This document shows, in pieces, positions 51,620 to 62,726 of a stretch of 64,000 bases of DNA; positions within the stretch are counted from its first letter, which is position 1, and the number at the start of each line of letters is the position of its first letter. The DNA is taken from the NCBI GenBank assembly GCA_965218765.1, contig CBDCLU010000004.1:310001-374000 (forward strand). Reading direction: 5' to 3'. The notes beneath the pieces are model-generated. The model saw nothing but the letters and a program-made list of their open reading frames with translations, made no database searches and had not been told where the DNA came from. The position numbers and the translations under genes are program-made. Source of the DNA: JBBPYC01 sp965218765. GTDB taxonomy: Bacteria > Pseudomonadota > Gammaproteobacteria > Burkholderiales > Burkholderiaceae_C.

Positions 51620-52561
51620 ATGCCCAAGGTATTCATCGACGGCGAAGCCGGCACCACGGGTCTGCAAATCCGTGAGCAGCTCGGCGCGCTGCCCCAGATC
51701 GAACTGATCGGAATCGCGCCTGAACAGCGCAAGAACCCGGCTGCCAAGCGCGAGTTGATGGCCGGCGTCGACCTGGTCGTGCTGTGCCTGCACGACGATG
51801 CCGCGCGCGAATCGGTCGCGTTGATCGATGCGCTGCCGGCGGGCGCGAGGAAGCCGCGCATCATTGACGCATCCACCGCGCACCGCACCGCTACCGGCTG
51901 GACCTATGGCTTTGCCGAGCTTGCCCCAGGCCAGCGCGAAGCCATCGAACAGGCCGAGCGCCTGGCCAACCCGGGCTGTTACGCGACCGGCGCGATCGCA
52001 CTGATCCGCCCGCTGATCGATGCCGGGCTGCTGCCGCACGATGCGGCGCTCGCGCTGCCGTCGGTCAGCGGCTACTCGGGCGGCGGCCGGCAGATGATCG
52101 AGGCGTTTGAAGCCGGCACTGCACCCGCGTTCGAGCTGTACGCGCTGGGCCTGTCGCACAAGCACCTGGCCGAGATCGTGCGCTACACCGGCCTGCAGCG
52201 CCGGCCAATCTTCGTGCCGTCGGTCGGCAACTTCCGCCAGGGCATGCTCGTGCAGTTGCCGCTGCATCTGGACACGTTGCCAGGGCGTCCCACCATCGGC
52301 CAGCTGCGCGATGCGCTGGCGACGCACTACGAGCAGACCCAGGCCGACGTGCGCGCTTCCGAGCGCTGCGTCAGCGTGCCGCTGGCCGATGACGCGGGCC
52401 GCATCGAGCCCACGTCGCTGAACGGCACCAACCGGATGGAGCTAAGGGTCTATGGCAGCGACGAACACCGCCATGCGGTGCTGGTGGCCAAGCTCGACAA
52501 CCTCGGCAAGGGCGCAAGCGGCGCGGCGGTGCAGAACCTGCGGTTGATGCTGGAGCTGTAA
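51620..52561 (+). CDS. argC: N-acetyl-gamma-glutamyl-phosphate reductase (type 2)
   Basis: A 313-residue NADPH-dependent reductase of arginine synthesis, converting N-acetyl-glutamyl phosphate to the semialdehyde. The short (about 310) form and the start 'MPKVFIDGEAGTTGLQIREQ' identify the type 2 group. The catalytic Cys lies in 'LANPGCYATGAIALIRPL' (about 119). Further conserved segments are 'SGYSGGGRQMIEAFE' and 'VGNFRQGMLVQLPLHL'. A terminator follows at 52621. It is not in an arg operon; argE is 9 kb to the right. Confidence 0.93.
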   Translation: MPKVFIDGEAGTTGLQIREQLGALPQIELIGIAPEQRKNPAAKRELMAGVDLVVLCLHDDAARESVALIDALPAGARKPRIIDASTAHRTATGWTYGFAELAPGQREAIEQAERLANPGCYATGAIALIRPLIDAGLLPHDAALALPSVSGYSGGGRQMIEAFEAGTAPAFELYALGLSHKHLAEIVRYTGLQRRPIFVPSVGNFRQGMLVQLPLHLDTLPGRPTIGQLRDALATHYEQTQADVRASERCVSVPLADDAGRIEPTSLNGTNRMELRVYGSDEHRHAVLVAKLDNLGKGASGAAVQNLRLMLEL

Positions 52562-52620
52562 CGTCCGCTGCTGCACGCCAAGCATCGAAGTGATGCTATT
52601 AGTTAGATAGCTGAGTACGT

Positions 52621-52652
52621 AGGCTGGACCAGCGCTTCCGGCCTGTTTTTTA
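52621..52652 (+). terminator. Intrinsic terminator after argC
   Basis: A 7-base-pair stem AGGCTGG (52621-52627)/CCGGCCT (52638-52644), with one wobble pair and a 10-base loop, is followed by six T's. It lies 60 bases past the argC stop. Confidence 0.75.
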
Positions 52653-52709
52653 TAAGCTAGAAGCGAACCGGCATCGTTTTGGCGTTTTCGCAGACGACCA
52701 ATTCGCCGG

Positions 52710-53528
52710 TCATCGCAGCAGCGCCGACATCGCCGAGCAGCAGTTGAGCATCCGCACCGCGGCTTCGACCGTCGGCGCAGCAAAGCGCAGCTCGGTCGGC
52801 GCCACCCGCTCGAAGGTCGGCCACTGGCAAAACAGATCGGCCTGCGCGGGCGTCTGGGTGCGCAGCGACACCGCCAGCGGCGTCGGCAACACCAGCGGTT
52901 TTGCGTTCGAGCGCGCCGCGACCGCCGCCGCCACACCCGCGCAAATCCGAAGGCACGATTCGGCCGGCGACAGACTGATGCCGCTGGTCTGCCCGGTCGC
53001 CTGCTTGGTCTGCACGAACACCGCACCGGGAAACAGCGCGCGGTTCTCGGCGATGAACACATCGTCGCCGCTGGCCATCAGCACCGGCACGCCGTATTCG
53101 CCGGCCAGCGCGCCGTAGATGCCGGCCTCGCTGATCGCCTCGCCGTGGAATGTGATGCCTGCAAACGCGAAGCTGTTGATCGTGTGCGCCAGGATGCCTC
53201 TGCCTTGCGCACGCGAGTGGTAGCCCACCATGCAGATGCCGGCCACGCCGATCTCGACGCCCGCTGCCATGCTCAGGTAGCGCGGCTTGCCCTGAATGAC
53301 TTGCGCGCGCGCATCGAGCGCATCGGGCAGCAGATTGCGAAAGTCGCCATGCGAATCGTTGACGTACACCTCGCCCGCGCCGGCTGCGAAAGCGCCATCG
53401 ATCGCAGCGTTGGCTTCATCCGTCATCCAGCGGCGCGCGCGTTCGTATTCGGGATTGCCGGCGTGGGTCTGCTGCGCGTGATAGACGCCGGCCACGCCTT
53501 CGATGTCGACCGAGATCAGGATTTTCAT
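52710..53528 (-). CDS. M55-family D-aminopeptidase (DppA-like)
   Basis: A 272-residue zinc peptidase like Bacillus DppA, which removes N-terminal D-amino acids from short peptides. The family start 'MKILISVDIEGVAGVYHAQQ' holds the metal ligands Asp8 and Glu10. 'YVNDSHGDFRN' and 'MVGYHSRAQGRGILAHTINS' carry the other His ligands. No signal peptide. It is the last gene of the iaaA-gsi-dmpA-M55 operon; its start overlaps the stop of the DmpA-type gene (53525-53528). With the ABC importer it would degrade imported peptides. Confidence 0.9.
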   Translation of the reverse strand: MKILISVDIEGVAGVYHAQQTHAGNPEYERARRWMTDEANAAIDGAFAAGAGEVYVNDSHGDFRNLLPDALDARAQVIQGKPRYLSMAAGVEIGVAGICMVGYHSRAQGRGILAHTINSFAFAGITFHGEAISEAGIYGALAGEYGVPVLMASGDDVFIAENRALFPGAVFVQTKQATGQTSGISLSPAESCLRICAGVAAAVAARSNAKPLVLPTPLAVSLRTQTPAQADLFCQWPTFERVAPTELRFAAPTVEAAVRMLNCCSAMSALLR

Positions 53529-54625
53529 GGGTGGCCGATGGCAGGCAAGCGTGTTGCGGACAGGCCAGCCGCAACGCCCTGCAGCAGATCGGGCAGCGCC
53601 TGCCGGACGTGGCCGCTGCGGCCACGAAACGCGCCCGCCTGGCAGAAGAGCGCATGCAGGATGGCCTGCTCGACGGCATCCGCCGCCGCGTGAAACAGGC
53701 CGTCCAGCAGCCCGTCGTGCAGCAGCACCGGTGCAGGCACCGGCGCATCGACGCGCTGCGGCACGGTGTGGCTGGTGGAAAACGCGAGCGCGATGTCACC
53801 GCTGCCATGCCCGCATACCGAGCCGGTCCGCGCGAGTCCCACGCCGGCGCGGTGCGCGAGTCGCCGCAGCTGGCGCGCATCCAGCGGTGCATCGGTGGCC
53901 AGCAGCATGATGATCGAGCCTTTCTCGGGTGCGGGTGGTGCCGGCGGGCCAGCCTGCTTGCCCGATGCAAGTGCGCGCCCGACCGGCTGCCCCGCGACGA
54001 TCAGATCGGCCAGCACGCCGAAATTGGCCAGCACCAGCGCACCGACCGTGAACGTGCCGATTCGTCCTGCAGCAGCCACACGCGAAGCGGTGCCGATCCC
54101 GCCCTTGAGCCCGAAGGCCGACATGCCGCAGCCAGCGCCGACCGACCCTTGCTCGATGTCGACGCCCGCGGCGTCGAACGCCGCGCGGTAGTCGCGTTCC
54201 GTGACCGCCATGCGCTGGATGTCGTTCAGGTAGCCATCGTTGCACTCGAAGACCAGCGGATTGACCGTGGGCAGGCAGCGGCCGCACTCGGGATTTGCCG
54301 CCACGCAGTGCCGAATCAGCGCCGCCGCCACGGCTGGGACCGAGAACGTGTTGGTCAGCGCGATCGGTGTCTCCAGCAGGCCCAGCTCCTCGACCTGCAG
54401 CAGCCCGATGCTCTTGCCGAAGCCGTTGAACACCGCGAGGCCCGCCGGAACCCGGTCCCGATACGGATCGCCGCCATGCGGGCGTAGCACGGTGACGCCG
54501 GTGCGCACGTCATCGCCAGCGTCCACCGTGCAGTGACCGACCGTGACACCCGGCACGTCGCTCACGCAATCGCGCGGGCCGGACGGCAGCGGGCCGATGC
54601 GGGGCGCGGCAGGCGGTTGCTGCAT
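53525..54625 (-). CDS. P1-family peptidase (DmpA/beta-peptidyl aminopeptidase-like)
   Basis: A 366-residue self-processing N-terminal nucleophile hydrolase. The autocleavage site is Gly-Ser in 'CGHGSGDIALAF', making Ser275 the new N-terminal nucleophile. Upstream are 'ISDVPGVTVGHCTV'-like ('VSDVPGVTVGHCTVDAGDDV'), 'FSVPAVAAALIRHC' and 'SVGAGCGMSAFGLKGGIGTA'. DmpA-type enzymes release N-terminal L- or D-residues and cleave beta-peptide or unusual amide bonds. It follows gsiD by seven bases and overlaps the M55 gene. Confidence 0.92.
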   Translation of the reverse strand: MQQPPAAPRIGPLPSGPRDCVSDVPGVTVGHCTVDAGDDVRTGVTVLRPHGGDPYRDRVPAGLAVFNGFGKSIGLLQVEELGLLETPIALTNTFSVPAVAAALIRHCVAANPECGRCLPTVNPLVFECNDGYLNDIQRMAVTERDYRAAFDAAGVDIEQGSVGAGCGMSAFGLKGGIGTASRVAAAGRIGTFTVGALVLANFGVLADLIVAGQPVGRALASGKQAGPPAPPAPEKGSIIMLLATDAPLDARQLRRLAHRAGVGLARTGSVCGHGSGDIALAFSTSHTVPQRVDAPVPAPVLLHDGLLDGLFHAAADAVEQAILHALFCQAGAFRGRSGHVRQALPDLLQGVAAGLSATRLPAIGHP

Positions 54626-54632
54626 CAGCAGA

Positions 54633-55541
54633 TCAAAGCCGATCGATCTTCGGATCGAGCGCGTCGCGCAGGCCGTCGCCCAGCAGGTTGAAGGCCAGCA
54701 CGGTGAAGAAGATCGCGAGCGACGGGAACAGCGCCACGTGCGGCGCGTTCACCATGTCGGCGCGCGCTTCGTTCAGCATCGCGCCCCATTCCGGCGTGGG
54801 CGGCTGCGCGCCGAGGCCCAAGAACGACAGGCTCGCCGCCGTGATGATCGAGGTGCCCAGCCGCATCGTGAAGTACACGACGATCGCCGAAATCGTGCCC
54901 GGCAGGATGTGCCGCAGCAAGATCGTGCGGTCGCTCGCGCCGATGCTGCGGGTGGCTTCGATGTAGGTCAGCTGCTTCAGCACCAGGGTGTTGCCGCGCA
55001 CCAGCCGCGCGAACGCGGGCACGCTGAACACCGAGACGGCCACGATCACGTTGGTCATGCTGCTGCCCAGAATCGCGACCACGCCGAGCGCGAGCAGGAT
55101 GCCCGGGAACGCGAACAGCACGTCCGAGATGCGCATCACGATGCGGTCCCACCAGCCGCCGTAAAACCCTGCGAGCAGGCCGAGCACGGTGCCGACGACA
55201 GCGCCCAGCGTGACCGACAGAAAGCCCGCCGTCAGCGAGATGCGCGCGCCCATCAGGATGCGGCTGAAGATGTCGCGGCCGAGCGGATCGACGCCGAACC
55301 AGTGGGATGCCGATGGCGTGGCGTTGAGCTTGTCGTAGTCGAAAAAATTCTCGGCGTCGTACGGCGTGATCCAAGGTGCGAGTATTGCCACCAGCACCAG
55401 CAGCAGCACAAATACCAAGGCACCGAGCGCGACGTGCTGCTTCTTGAACTTGCGCCAGAACTCGCTCCAGGGGGTGCGGACGGACGATGTGGCGATCGTT
55501 GCCGCAGCAGCCGGGGGGGTGTCGATCAGGGGTTGACTCAT
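54633..55541 (-). CDS. gsiD: ABC transporter permease (glutathione/dipeptide, GsiD-like)
   Basis: A 302-residue inner-membrane permease (BPD_transp_1 with the short N-terminal OppC domain: 'WRKFKKQHVALGALVFVLLL'). Six helices are expected. The EAA-like loop contacting the ATPase is 'TYIEATRSIGASDRTILLRH'. Length equals E. coli GsiD (303). The start ATG at 55541 places the N-terminal helix correctly. It is separated from gsiC by about 300 bases holding two palindromic repeats, unusual inside an operon. Confidence 0.9.
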   Translation of the reverse strand: MSQPLIDTPPAAAATIATSSVRTPWSEFWRKFKKQHVALGALVFVLLLVLVAILAPWITPYDAENFFDYDKLNATPSASHWFGVDPLGRDIFSRILMGARISLTAGFLSVTLGAVVGTVLGLLAGFYGGWWDRIVMRISDVLFAFPGILLALGVVAILGSSMTNVIVAVSVFSVPAFARLVRGNTLVLKQLTYIEATRSIGASDRTILLRHILPGTISAIVVYFTMRLGTSIITAASLSFLGLGAQPPTPEWGAMLNEARADMVNAPHVALFPSLAIFFTVLAFNLLGDGLRDALDPKIDRL

Positions 55542-55584
55542 GTTTGGCGCAGGCTGGTGTTCGTGGTGCTCGGCGTCTGGGGGA

Positions 55585-55678
55585 GTGTCGAGTGCATGGG
55601 GTGTTCCCCTTCGCTCATGTCCCCCGGCTTCGCCTCCTCCTTGACTTCGCTGCGGGAAACACCCCATGCACTCGACAC
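55585..55678. repeat. Long palindromic (REP-like) element, copy 1
   Basis: The arms 55585-55605 and 55658-55678 are perfectly complementary over 21 bases and enclose a 52-base loop. The loop includes 'TTCGCTCATGTCC' and 'GACTTCGCT'. A related element lies inverted at 55731-55808. Both stand between gsiC and gsiD. Confidence 0.9.
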
Positions 55679-55730
55679 GGGGAGCCCTGCGTTGTCACGC
55701 TTGAACAGACACGGCGTTCGCTGAGCGCGT

Positions 55731-55808
55731 CGATGGGATGTGCTGCATAGCGAAGTAAAGGGGGAGGCCGCAGGCCGGAGGACATGAGCGAAGCAGCGCA
55801 CCCCATCG
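55731..55808. repeat. Palindromic (REP-like) element, copy 2 (inverted)
   Basis: Arms 55731-55746 and 55793-55808 pair at 14 of 16 positions. On the minus strand its inner 44 bases (55749-55792) match the loop of copy 1 closely ('TTCGCTCATGTCC', 'TACTTCGCT'). The stems of the two copies differ in sequence, sharing only the ATGGG(G) part. Confidence 0.85.
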
Positions 55809-55838
55809 GCGTGATCGCACCCCCGGCACCATGCCGAT

Positions 55839-56759
55839 TCACTGGTACCGGATCGTCGGATTGATAAACCCATACAGCACATCGACCAGCAGATTGATCA
55901 GCAAGAATTCCAGCGAGAACAACAGCACCAACACCTGGATCACCGGATAGTCCCGCATGTTGACCGAGTCGACCAGCAAGCGCCCCAGGCCCGGCCAGTT
56001 GAACACCGCCTCCACCACGATCGAGCCGCCCAGCAGAAAGCCGAATTGCAGGCCCATCATCGTGACGACCGGGATCAGCGCATTGCGCAGGCAGTGCTTG
56101 AACAGCACGCTTTTCTCCGGCACGCCCTTGGCCCGCGCGGTCCGCACGAAATCCTCCTGAATGACTTCGATGAACGAGGCCCGCGTGAAGCGCGCCATGA
56201 CGGCGGCCACCGCCGCCCCCAGCGTGATCGAAGGCAGGATGTAGTGCGCCCAGGTGGCCGCGCCCATCGTGGGCAGCCAGCCCAGCTTGACCGAGAACAC
56301 CTGCATCAGCAGCATGCCCAGCGCGAACGCGGGAAACGAAATGCCCGACACCGCGAGCGTCATGCCGAGGCGATCCGGCCATTCGTTGCGATACACCGCG
56401 GACACGATGCCGATGCCCATGCCGAACATCACCGCCCACGCCATGCTGGTGATGGTCAGCATGACAGTCGGGAACATGCGTTCGCCGATCTCCGCGGCCA
56501 CCGTGCGCTTGGTGCGGATCGAGCGGCCGAAGTCGCCGTGCAGCATGTTGCCGAAGAAGTTGAAGAACTGCTGTGGCAGCGGCTTGTCCAGGCCCAGGTC
56601 CTGGCGCACCAGTTGCACGGTCTCCAGCCCGGCATCGGGCCCGGCGGCCAGCCGCGCCGGATCACCCGGCAGCAGATGCACGAACAGGAACACCAGCAGC
56701 CCGACGATCAACAGCGTCGGCAGCAGGCCCAGCAGGCGCTTCAAGACGTAGTTGATCAC
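55839..56759 (-). CDS. gsiC: ABC transporter permease (glutathione/dipeptide, GsiC-like)
   Basis: A 306-residue inner-membrane permease, exactly the length of E. coli GsiC. It starts 'MINYVLKRLLGLLPTLLIVG', the typical OppB/GsiC N-terminal helix, and has 'HLLPGDPARLAAGPDAG' after it. The ATPase-contact loop is 'DFVRTARAKGVPEKSVLFKH'. Forms the translocation pore with GsiD. It follows gsiB by 45 bases. Confidence 0.92.
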   Translation of the reverse strand: MINYVLKRLLGLLPTLLIVGLLVFLFVHLLPGDPARLAAGPDAGLETVQLVRQDLGLDKPLPQQFFNFFGNMLHGDFGRSIRTKRTVAAEIGERMFPTVMLTITSMAWAVMFGMGIGIVSAVYRNEWPDRLGMTLAVSGISFPAFALGMLLMQVFSVKLGWLPTMGAATWAHYILPSITLGAAVAAVMARFTRASFIEVIQEDFVRTARAKGVPEKSVLFKHCLRNALIPVVTMMGLQFGFLLGGSIVVEAVFNWPGLGRLLVDSVNMRDYPVIQVLVLLFSLEFLLINLLVDVLYGFINPTIRYQ

Positions 56760-56804
56760 GCGGAGTGCCTGAAAACGATGTGCCGGTGCGCGCTGGAGGC
56801 GGGC

Positions 56805-58349
56805 CTACTTCAGCTCGACCTCGTCGAAATTGAAGCTGCCGTCCGGGATCACGTAGAAGCCCGTCAGGTTGCGTGCTCTGACCGACAGCAGTTGCTCGGT
56901 CACGAGGAACGCCCACGGCGCGTCTTTCCAGATGCGTTGCTGGGCGTCGGTGTAAAGGCGCGTTTTGTCGGCATCGGTGGTCGCGGTCAGGGCCTTGGCG
57001 ATGTCGCTGTCCACATCCGCGTTCTTGTAGTACGCGGTGTTGAACTGCTTGGGCGGAAACGATTCGCTGGCCAGCAGCGGGCGCAGCGCCCAGTCGGCTT
57101 CGCCGGTGGAAGACGACCAGCCGACGTAGTACATGCGTACCGGCGCGGTGGCCGGGTCCTGCGCGCTCTCCACGCGTTCCACACGCTGGCCCGCTTCAAG
57201 CGCTTCGACCTTGACCTTGACGCCCACCTGCGCGAGCTGCTGCTGCACGAACTGGATCACCTTCTGCGCGGTGGTGTAGTTGTAGGCCGACCAGAGCGTG
57301 CTCTCGAAGCCGTTCGGGTAGCCCGCCTCCTTCAGCAGCTCGCGCGCCTTGGCCGGGTCATATGGCCAGGGGCCGAGCTTGACGTTGAACGCGACGCCCT
57401 TGGGCAGTACGCCTTCGGCGGGAATCGCGTAGCCGGCGAACGCCACCTTGGCGAGTGCCTCCTTGTTGATCGCGTAGTTGATCGCTTCGCGCACCCGCAC
57501 GTCGTCGAACGGCTTGTGCTGCGTGTTCATCGAGATGTAGCGCTGGATGATCGAAGGCGCCACGATCACTTCGAGGTCCGGCTTGCTCTGCAGGTTCGCC
57601 ACCGTCTCGGGCGGCATCGGAAACGCGAACTGCGCCTCGTTGGTCTGCATCACGGCCGCGCGCGTGTTGTTGTCCACCACCGGGCGCCAGGTGATGCTGT
57701 CGATCTTCGGGTAGCCCGGCTTCCAGTAGCCGTCGAACTTGGCGACCTTGATGTGGTCGGACGCCTTCCACTCGACGAACTTGAACGGCCCGGTGCCCAC
57801 CGGGTGCTGCGCGATGCCCTTGCTGCCGTACTGCGCCAGTGCGGCCGGCGAGATGATCACGCCCGAAGGATGCGCGAGCGTGTTGATGAACGGCGAGAAC
57901 GGCTCCTTCAGCGTGAAGCGCACCGTCGTCGCATCGACCGCTTCGGTGTTGGCGATGTTCTTGTAGAGGTTGTAGCGCTTCAGCTTGTTGTCGGGATTCG
58001 TCACGCGGTCGAAGTTCGCCTTGACGGCTTCGGCGTTGAACGGCGTGCCGTCATGAAACCGGATGCCCGACTTGAGCTTCACGGTGTAGACCAGGCCGTC
58101 GGCGCTCACCGTGTGGCTGTCGGCCAGCACGGGCACCATCTTCATGTCCTTGTCGAAGCCGTACAGGCCCTGATAGAACGACTTGGCGACCGCCTGCGAC
58201 AGCGTGTCGTTCGCGTCGTAGGGGTCGGTGGTGGTGAAGTTCGATTGAACGGCGACCACGAGGTCTTTGGCGGCATGCGCCGAAGCGGCGACGCTGACCA
58301 GGCCGGCCACGGCCAGAGCGGACGCGATGCGGGAGAAACATGGGTTCAT
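56805..58349 (-). CDS. gsiB: ABC transporter substrate-binding protein (glutathione/peptide, GsiB-like)
   Basis: A 514-residue periplasmic family 5 binding protein with a signal peptide (residues 1-27, ending 'ASAHAA'), then 'KDLVVAVQSNFTTTDPYDAN'. The family pattern 'FHDGTPFNAEAVKANFDRV' is at about 95-113. Length agrees with E. coli GsiB (512). It captures glutathione or short peptides for GsiCDA. The start ATG at 58349 begins the signal peptide. Confidence 0.92.
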   Translation of the reverse strand: MNPCFSRIASALAVAGLVSVAASAHAAKDLVVAVQSNFTTTDPYDANDTLSQAVAKSFYQGLYGFDKDMKMVPVLADSHTVSADGLVYTVKLKSGIRFHDGTPFNAEAVKANFDRVTNPDNKLKRYNLYKNIANTEAVDATTVRFTLKEPFSPFINTLAHPSGVIISPAALAQYGSKGIAQHPVGTGPFKFVEWKASDHIKVAKFDGYWKPGYPKIDSITWRPVVDNNTRAAVMQTNEAQFAFPMPPETVANLQSKPDLEVIVAPSIIQRYISMNTQHKPFDDVRVREAINYAINKEALAKVAFAGYAIPAEGVLPKGVAFNVKLGPWPYDPAKARELLKEAGYPNGFESTLWSAYNYTTAQKVIQFVQQQLAQVGVKVKVEALEAGQRVERVESAQDPATAPVRMYYVGWSSSTGEADWALRPLLASESFPPKQFNTAYYKNADVDSDIAKALTATTDADKTRLYTDAQQRIWKDAPWAFLVTEQLLSVRARNLTGFYVIPDGSFNFDEVELK

Positions 58350-58432
58350 GCAAACACTCCTTGAAAGACAAAGGGGAAACAAAAAAGCAGCATGCAAGAA
58401 GCACGCACCGCTGCCACGCGAAGCTGACGATT

Positions 58433-60349
<1,917 letters not shown>

Positions 60350-60365
60350 ATGGTTGCCGGCACGT

Positions 60366-61301
60366 TCAGCGATGGATCGCCGTCTGCGGCGCGTCGGCAT
60401 CGCGAGCAAACGCTCGATACATGCCTTCGGTGTTGAACGGCATGCACAGGTGACCGTGGCGGCCCACTGCGATCAGCCCGCCGCGGCCGTCGATGGCTGG
60501 CAGCGCTTCCAGCACGACCGCATTCGCGGCGTCTTCCAGCGATTGCCCGCCGTAGCGCATGCGCGCGCACACATCGTGCGCTGCCACCGCGCGGATGAAC
60601 ATCTCGCCATTGCCGGTGCACGACACCGCGGCCGTGCGGTCATCGGCATAGGTGCCCGCGCCGATCAGCGGCGAATCGCCGATGCGGCCCACGCGCTTGT
60701 TGGTCATGCCGCCGGTCGAGGTCGCCGCTGCCAGATGACCCACCAGGTCGAGCACGACCGCGCCGACGGTGCCGAACTTGCGGCCTTCATCGAGCGGCGC
60801 GCCGTCGTGATCCAGCGTGACCTGCTGCGCTGCCAGCGCCTGCTGCAACTGCCGGCGCCGCGCTTCAGTGGAGAAGTAAGACGGCTCGACCATCTCCAGC
60901 CCCCGCTCGCGCGCGAACGCTTCGGCGCCCGCGCCGCCCAGCAGCACGTGCGCGCCGTCTTCCAGCACCGCGCGCGCCGCGCGCACCGGCCGGCGGATGC
61001 GGCTGACCCCGGCGACCGCACCGGCGCTTAAGGAGGCGCCATCCATCACGGCAGCGTCGAGCTCGTGCGTTGCGGCATGGGTGAACACCGCGCCGTGGCC
61101 GGCGTTGAAAAGCGCGCAATCCTCCAGCAGCTCGACCGCATGGCAGGCCACGTCGAGCGCACTGGCGCCACCCAGCAGCAGCGCCTGCGCGCTGGCAACG
61201 ATATCGCGCAGCGCATCGTGATAAGGCTGCGCGGCCGCAGCGTCGGTGGCTGCGATGGTGCCGGCCCCGCCGTGGATCGCGATGACGGGCGTGGCCTTCA
61301 T
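60366..61301 (-). CDS. iaaA: Isoaspartyl peptidase/plant-type L-asparaginase
   Basis: A 311-residue N-terminal nucleophile hydrolase. It starts 'MKATPVIAIHGGAGTIA'. The self-cleavage site is before Thr178 in 'KFGTVGAVVLD'; the mature beta subunit continues 'STGGMTNKRVGRIGDSPLIG' and 'SCTGNGEMFIR', which line the active site. It hydrolyses beta-aspartyl dipeptides and L-asparagine. In E. coli iaaA is the first gene of iaaA-gsiABCD, as here, which supports the gsi naming. The start ATG at 61301. Confidence 0.95.
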   Translation of the reverse strand: MKATPVIAIHGGAGTIAATDAAAAQPYHDALRDIVASAQALLLGGASALDVACHAVELLEDCALFNAGHGAVFTHAATHELDAAVMDGASLSAGAVAGVSRIRRPVRAARAVLEDGAHVLLGGAGAEAFARERGLEMVEPSYFSTEARRRQLQQALAAQQVTLDHDGAPLDEGRKFGTVGAVVLDLVGHLAAATSTGGMTNKRVGRIGDSPLIGAGTYADDRTAAVSCTGNGEMFIRAVAAHDVCARMRYGGQSLEDAANAVVLEALPAIDGRGGLIAVGRHGHLCMPFNTEGMYRAFARDADAPQTAIHR

Positions 61302-61350
61302 GTCGTGATCTGCCTGGATCGGCCGGATCGAGCGCGCATCTGCCCGAGCC

Positions 61351-62505
61351 TCATGCGAGCGAATGGCCCAGCTTGCGCAGGAACCCCTCGCACGCCTGCA
61401 ACTGGTCGACCGCCACGAACTCATCGGGCTTGTGCGCATGCTCGATATGCCCGGGCCCGCAGATCACCGTGGGAATGCCGATGCCCTGAAACAGCCCGCC
61501 TTCGGTGCCGTAAGCCACCTTGCGCACGTCGCGGTCGCCGGTCAGCGCGCGCACCAGTTCGGTCACGGCTTCCTGCTCCGCGGTTTCCATGCCGGGCGCC
61601 GAGGCGACCGTCTCGAGCGCGATCCGGGCGCCGTCGAACTCCTTCTTCATGCGCGGCAGCAGGTCGTCCTGCACATAGCTTTCCAGTTGCGCCCGCAGAT
61701 CGTCGGGCGACATGCCGGGCAGGTTGCGAATCTCGTAGTGAAACTCGCACGATTCGGGGATCGTGTTCAGCGCGTTGCCGCCGCGGACCAGATTGGTGCT
61801 GAGCGTGGTGAACGGCACGTCAAAGCATTCGTCGTACGGCCCGTGCGCACGCACCTGGTCGGCCAGGTCGCGGATGCGGCAGATCAGCCGCGCCGCGTAT
61901 TCGATCGCGTTGCAGCCCTGCGGCGTGAGCGACGAATGAGCAGCCTTGCCATGCACGCTGCAGCGATACAGGTTGATGCCCTTGTGCGCCACCACCGGCC
62001 GCATGCCGGTCGGCTCGCCCACGATGCAACCATCTGCCTTCAACCCGCGCCGCTTCAGCGCATCCAGCATCACCGGCGCTCCCATGCAGCCAACCTCTTC
62101 GTCGTAAGAGAACGCGAGGTGAATCGGCTTCTTGCGCGGCAGCGCCAGAAACTCCGGCACCAGCGCCATCGAGGTCGCGATGAAGCCCTTCATGTCTGCC
62201 GAGCCGCGCGCGAACAGTTTGCCTTCGCGCTCGGTCAGCTTGAACGGGTCGCTCGCCCAGTTCTGGCCGTCCACCGGCACCACGTCGGTGTGGCCCGACA
62301 GCACGATGCCGCCGTCCACCGCGCCGTCCTGCGCGGGCAGCGTCGCAAACAGATTGGCCTTGCGCTTGTCGGGCGAGGCGAACAGTTCGGCCTGCACGCC
62401 GTGGGCCGACAGCCCTTCGCGCACCGATTCGATCAGGTCGAGGTTCGAGTTGCGGCTGGTGGTGTCGAAAGCCACCAGGCGCTCCAGCCATTGGCGATTG
62501 TTCAT
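61351..62505 (-). CDS. argE: Acetylornithine deacetylase
   Basis: A 384-residue M20 metallohydrolase that removes acetate from N-acetyl-L-ornithine in arginine synthesis. Metal and catalytic segments are 'LSGHTDVVPVDGQNW' (about 78), 'RGSADMKGFIATSMAL', 'SYDEEVGCMGAPVML' (the general-base Glu) and 'CGPGHIEHAHKPDEFV' near the end. The ATG 62505 gives the usual start 'NNRQWLERLVAFDTTS'. It precedes iaaA by 49 bases and may share its transcript, with specificity for acetylornithine inferred from overall similarity to ArgE. Confidence 0.9.
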   Translation of the reverse strand: MNNRQWLERLVAFDTTSRNSNLDLIESVREGLSAHGVQAELFASPDKRKANLFATLPAQDGAVDGGIVLSGHTDVVPVDGQNWASDPFKLTEREGKLFARGSADMKGFIATSMALVPEFLALPRKKPIHLAFSYDEEVGCMGAPVMLDALKRRGLKADGCIVGEPTGMRPVVAHKGINLYRCSVHGKAAHSSLTPQGCNAIEYAARLICRIRDLADQVRAHGPYDECFDVPFTTLSTNLVRGGNALNTIPESCEFHYEIRNLPGMSPDDLRAQLESYVQDDLLPRMKKEFDGARIALETVASAPGMETAEQEAVTELVRALTGDRDVRKVAYGTEGGLFQGIGIPTVICGPGHIEHAHKPDEFVAVDQLQACEGFLRKLGHSLA

Positions 62506-62726
62506 GGGCGATTTGAGTGGGGGTGGATGAAGAAGCGACGGGGCGCGGCAAGGCTGCAGCGGGTCCGTACCGAGCATGCCAGTGTAGGTACCTCCCGATG
62601 CCGGGGTGACGCCGTTGGGTACGCTCAGCTTTGAAGGGGACCGTCGCCTTTGCTTCATCCCAGTGTGGCGGCGCGATCCTGCCCAAGCCGTTGCCGTCCG
62701 TTCCACCCATCCAACCCAGGCCCGCC

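Noticed and set aside
56046..58364. 772-codon open frame on the plus strand
   Set aside because: It lies antisense to gsiB and gsiC, which have clear family motifs. The translation is Arg/His/Gly/Val-rich without any domain, as expected for the complement of GC-rich coding DNA.
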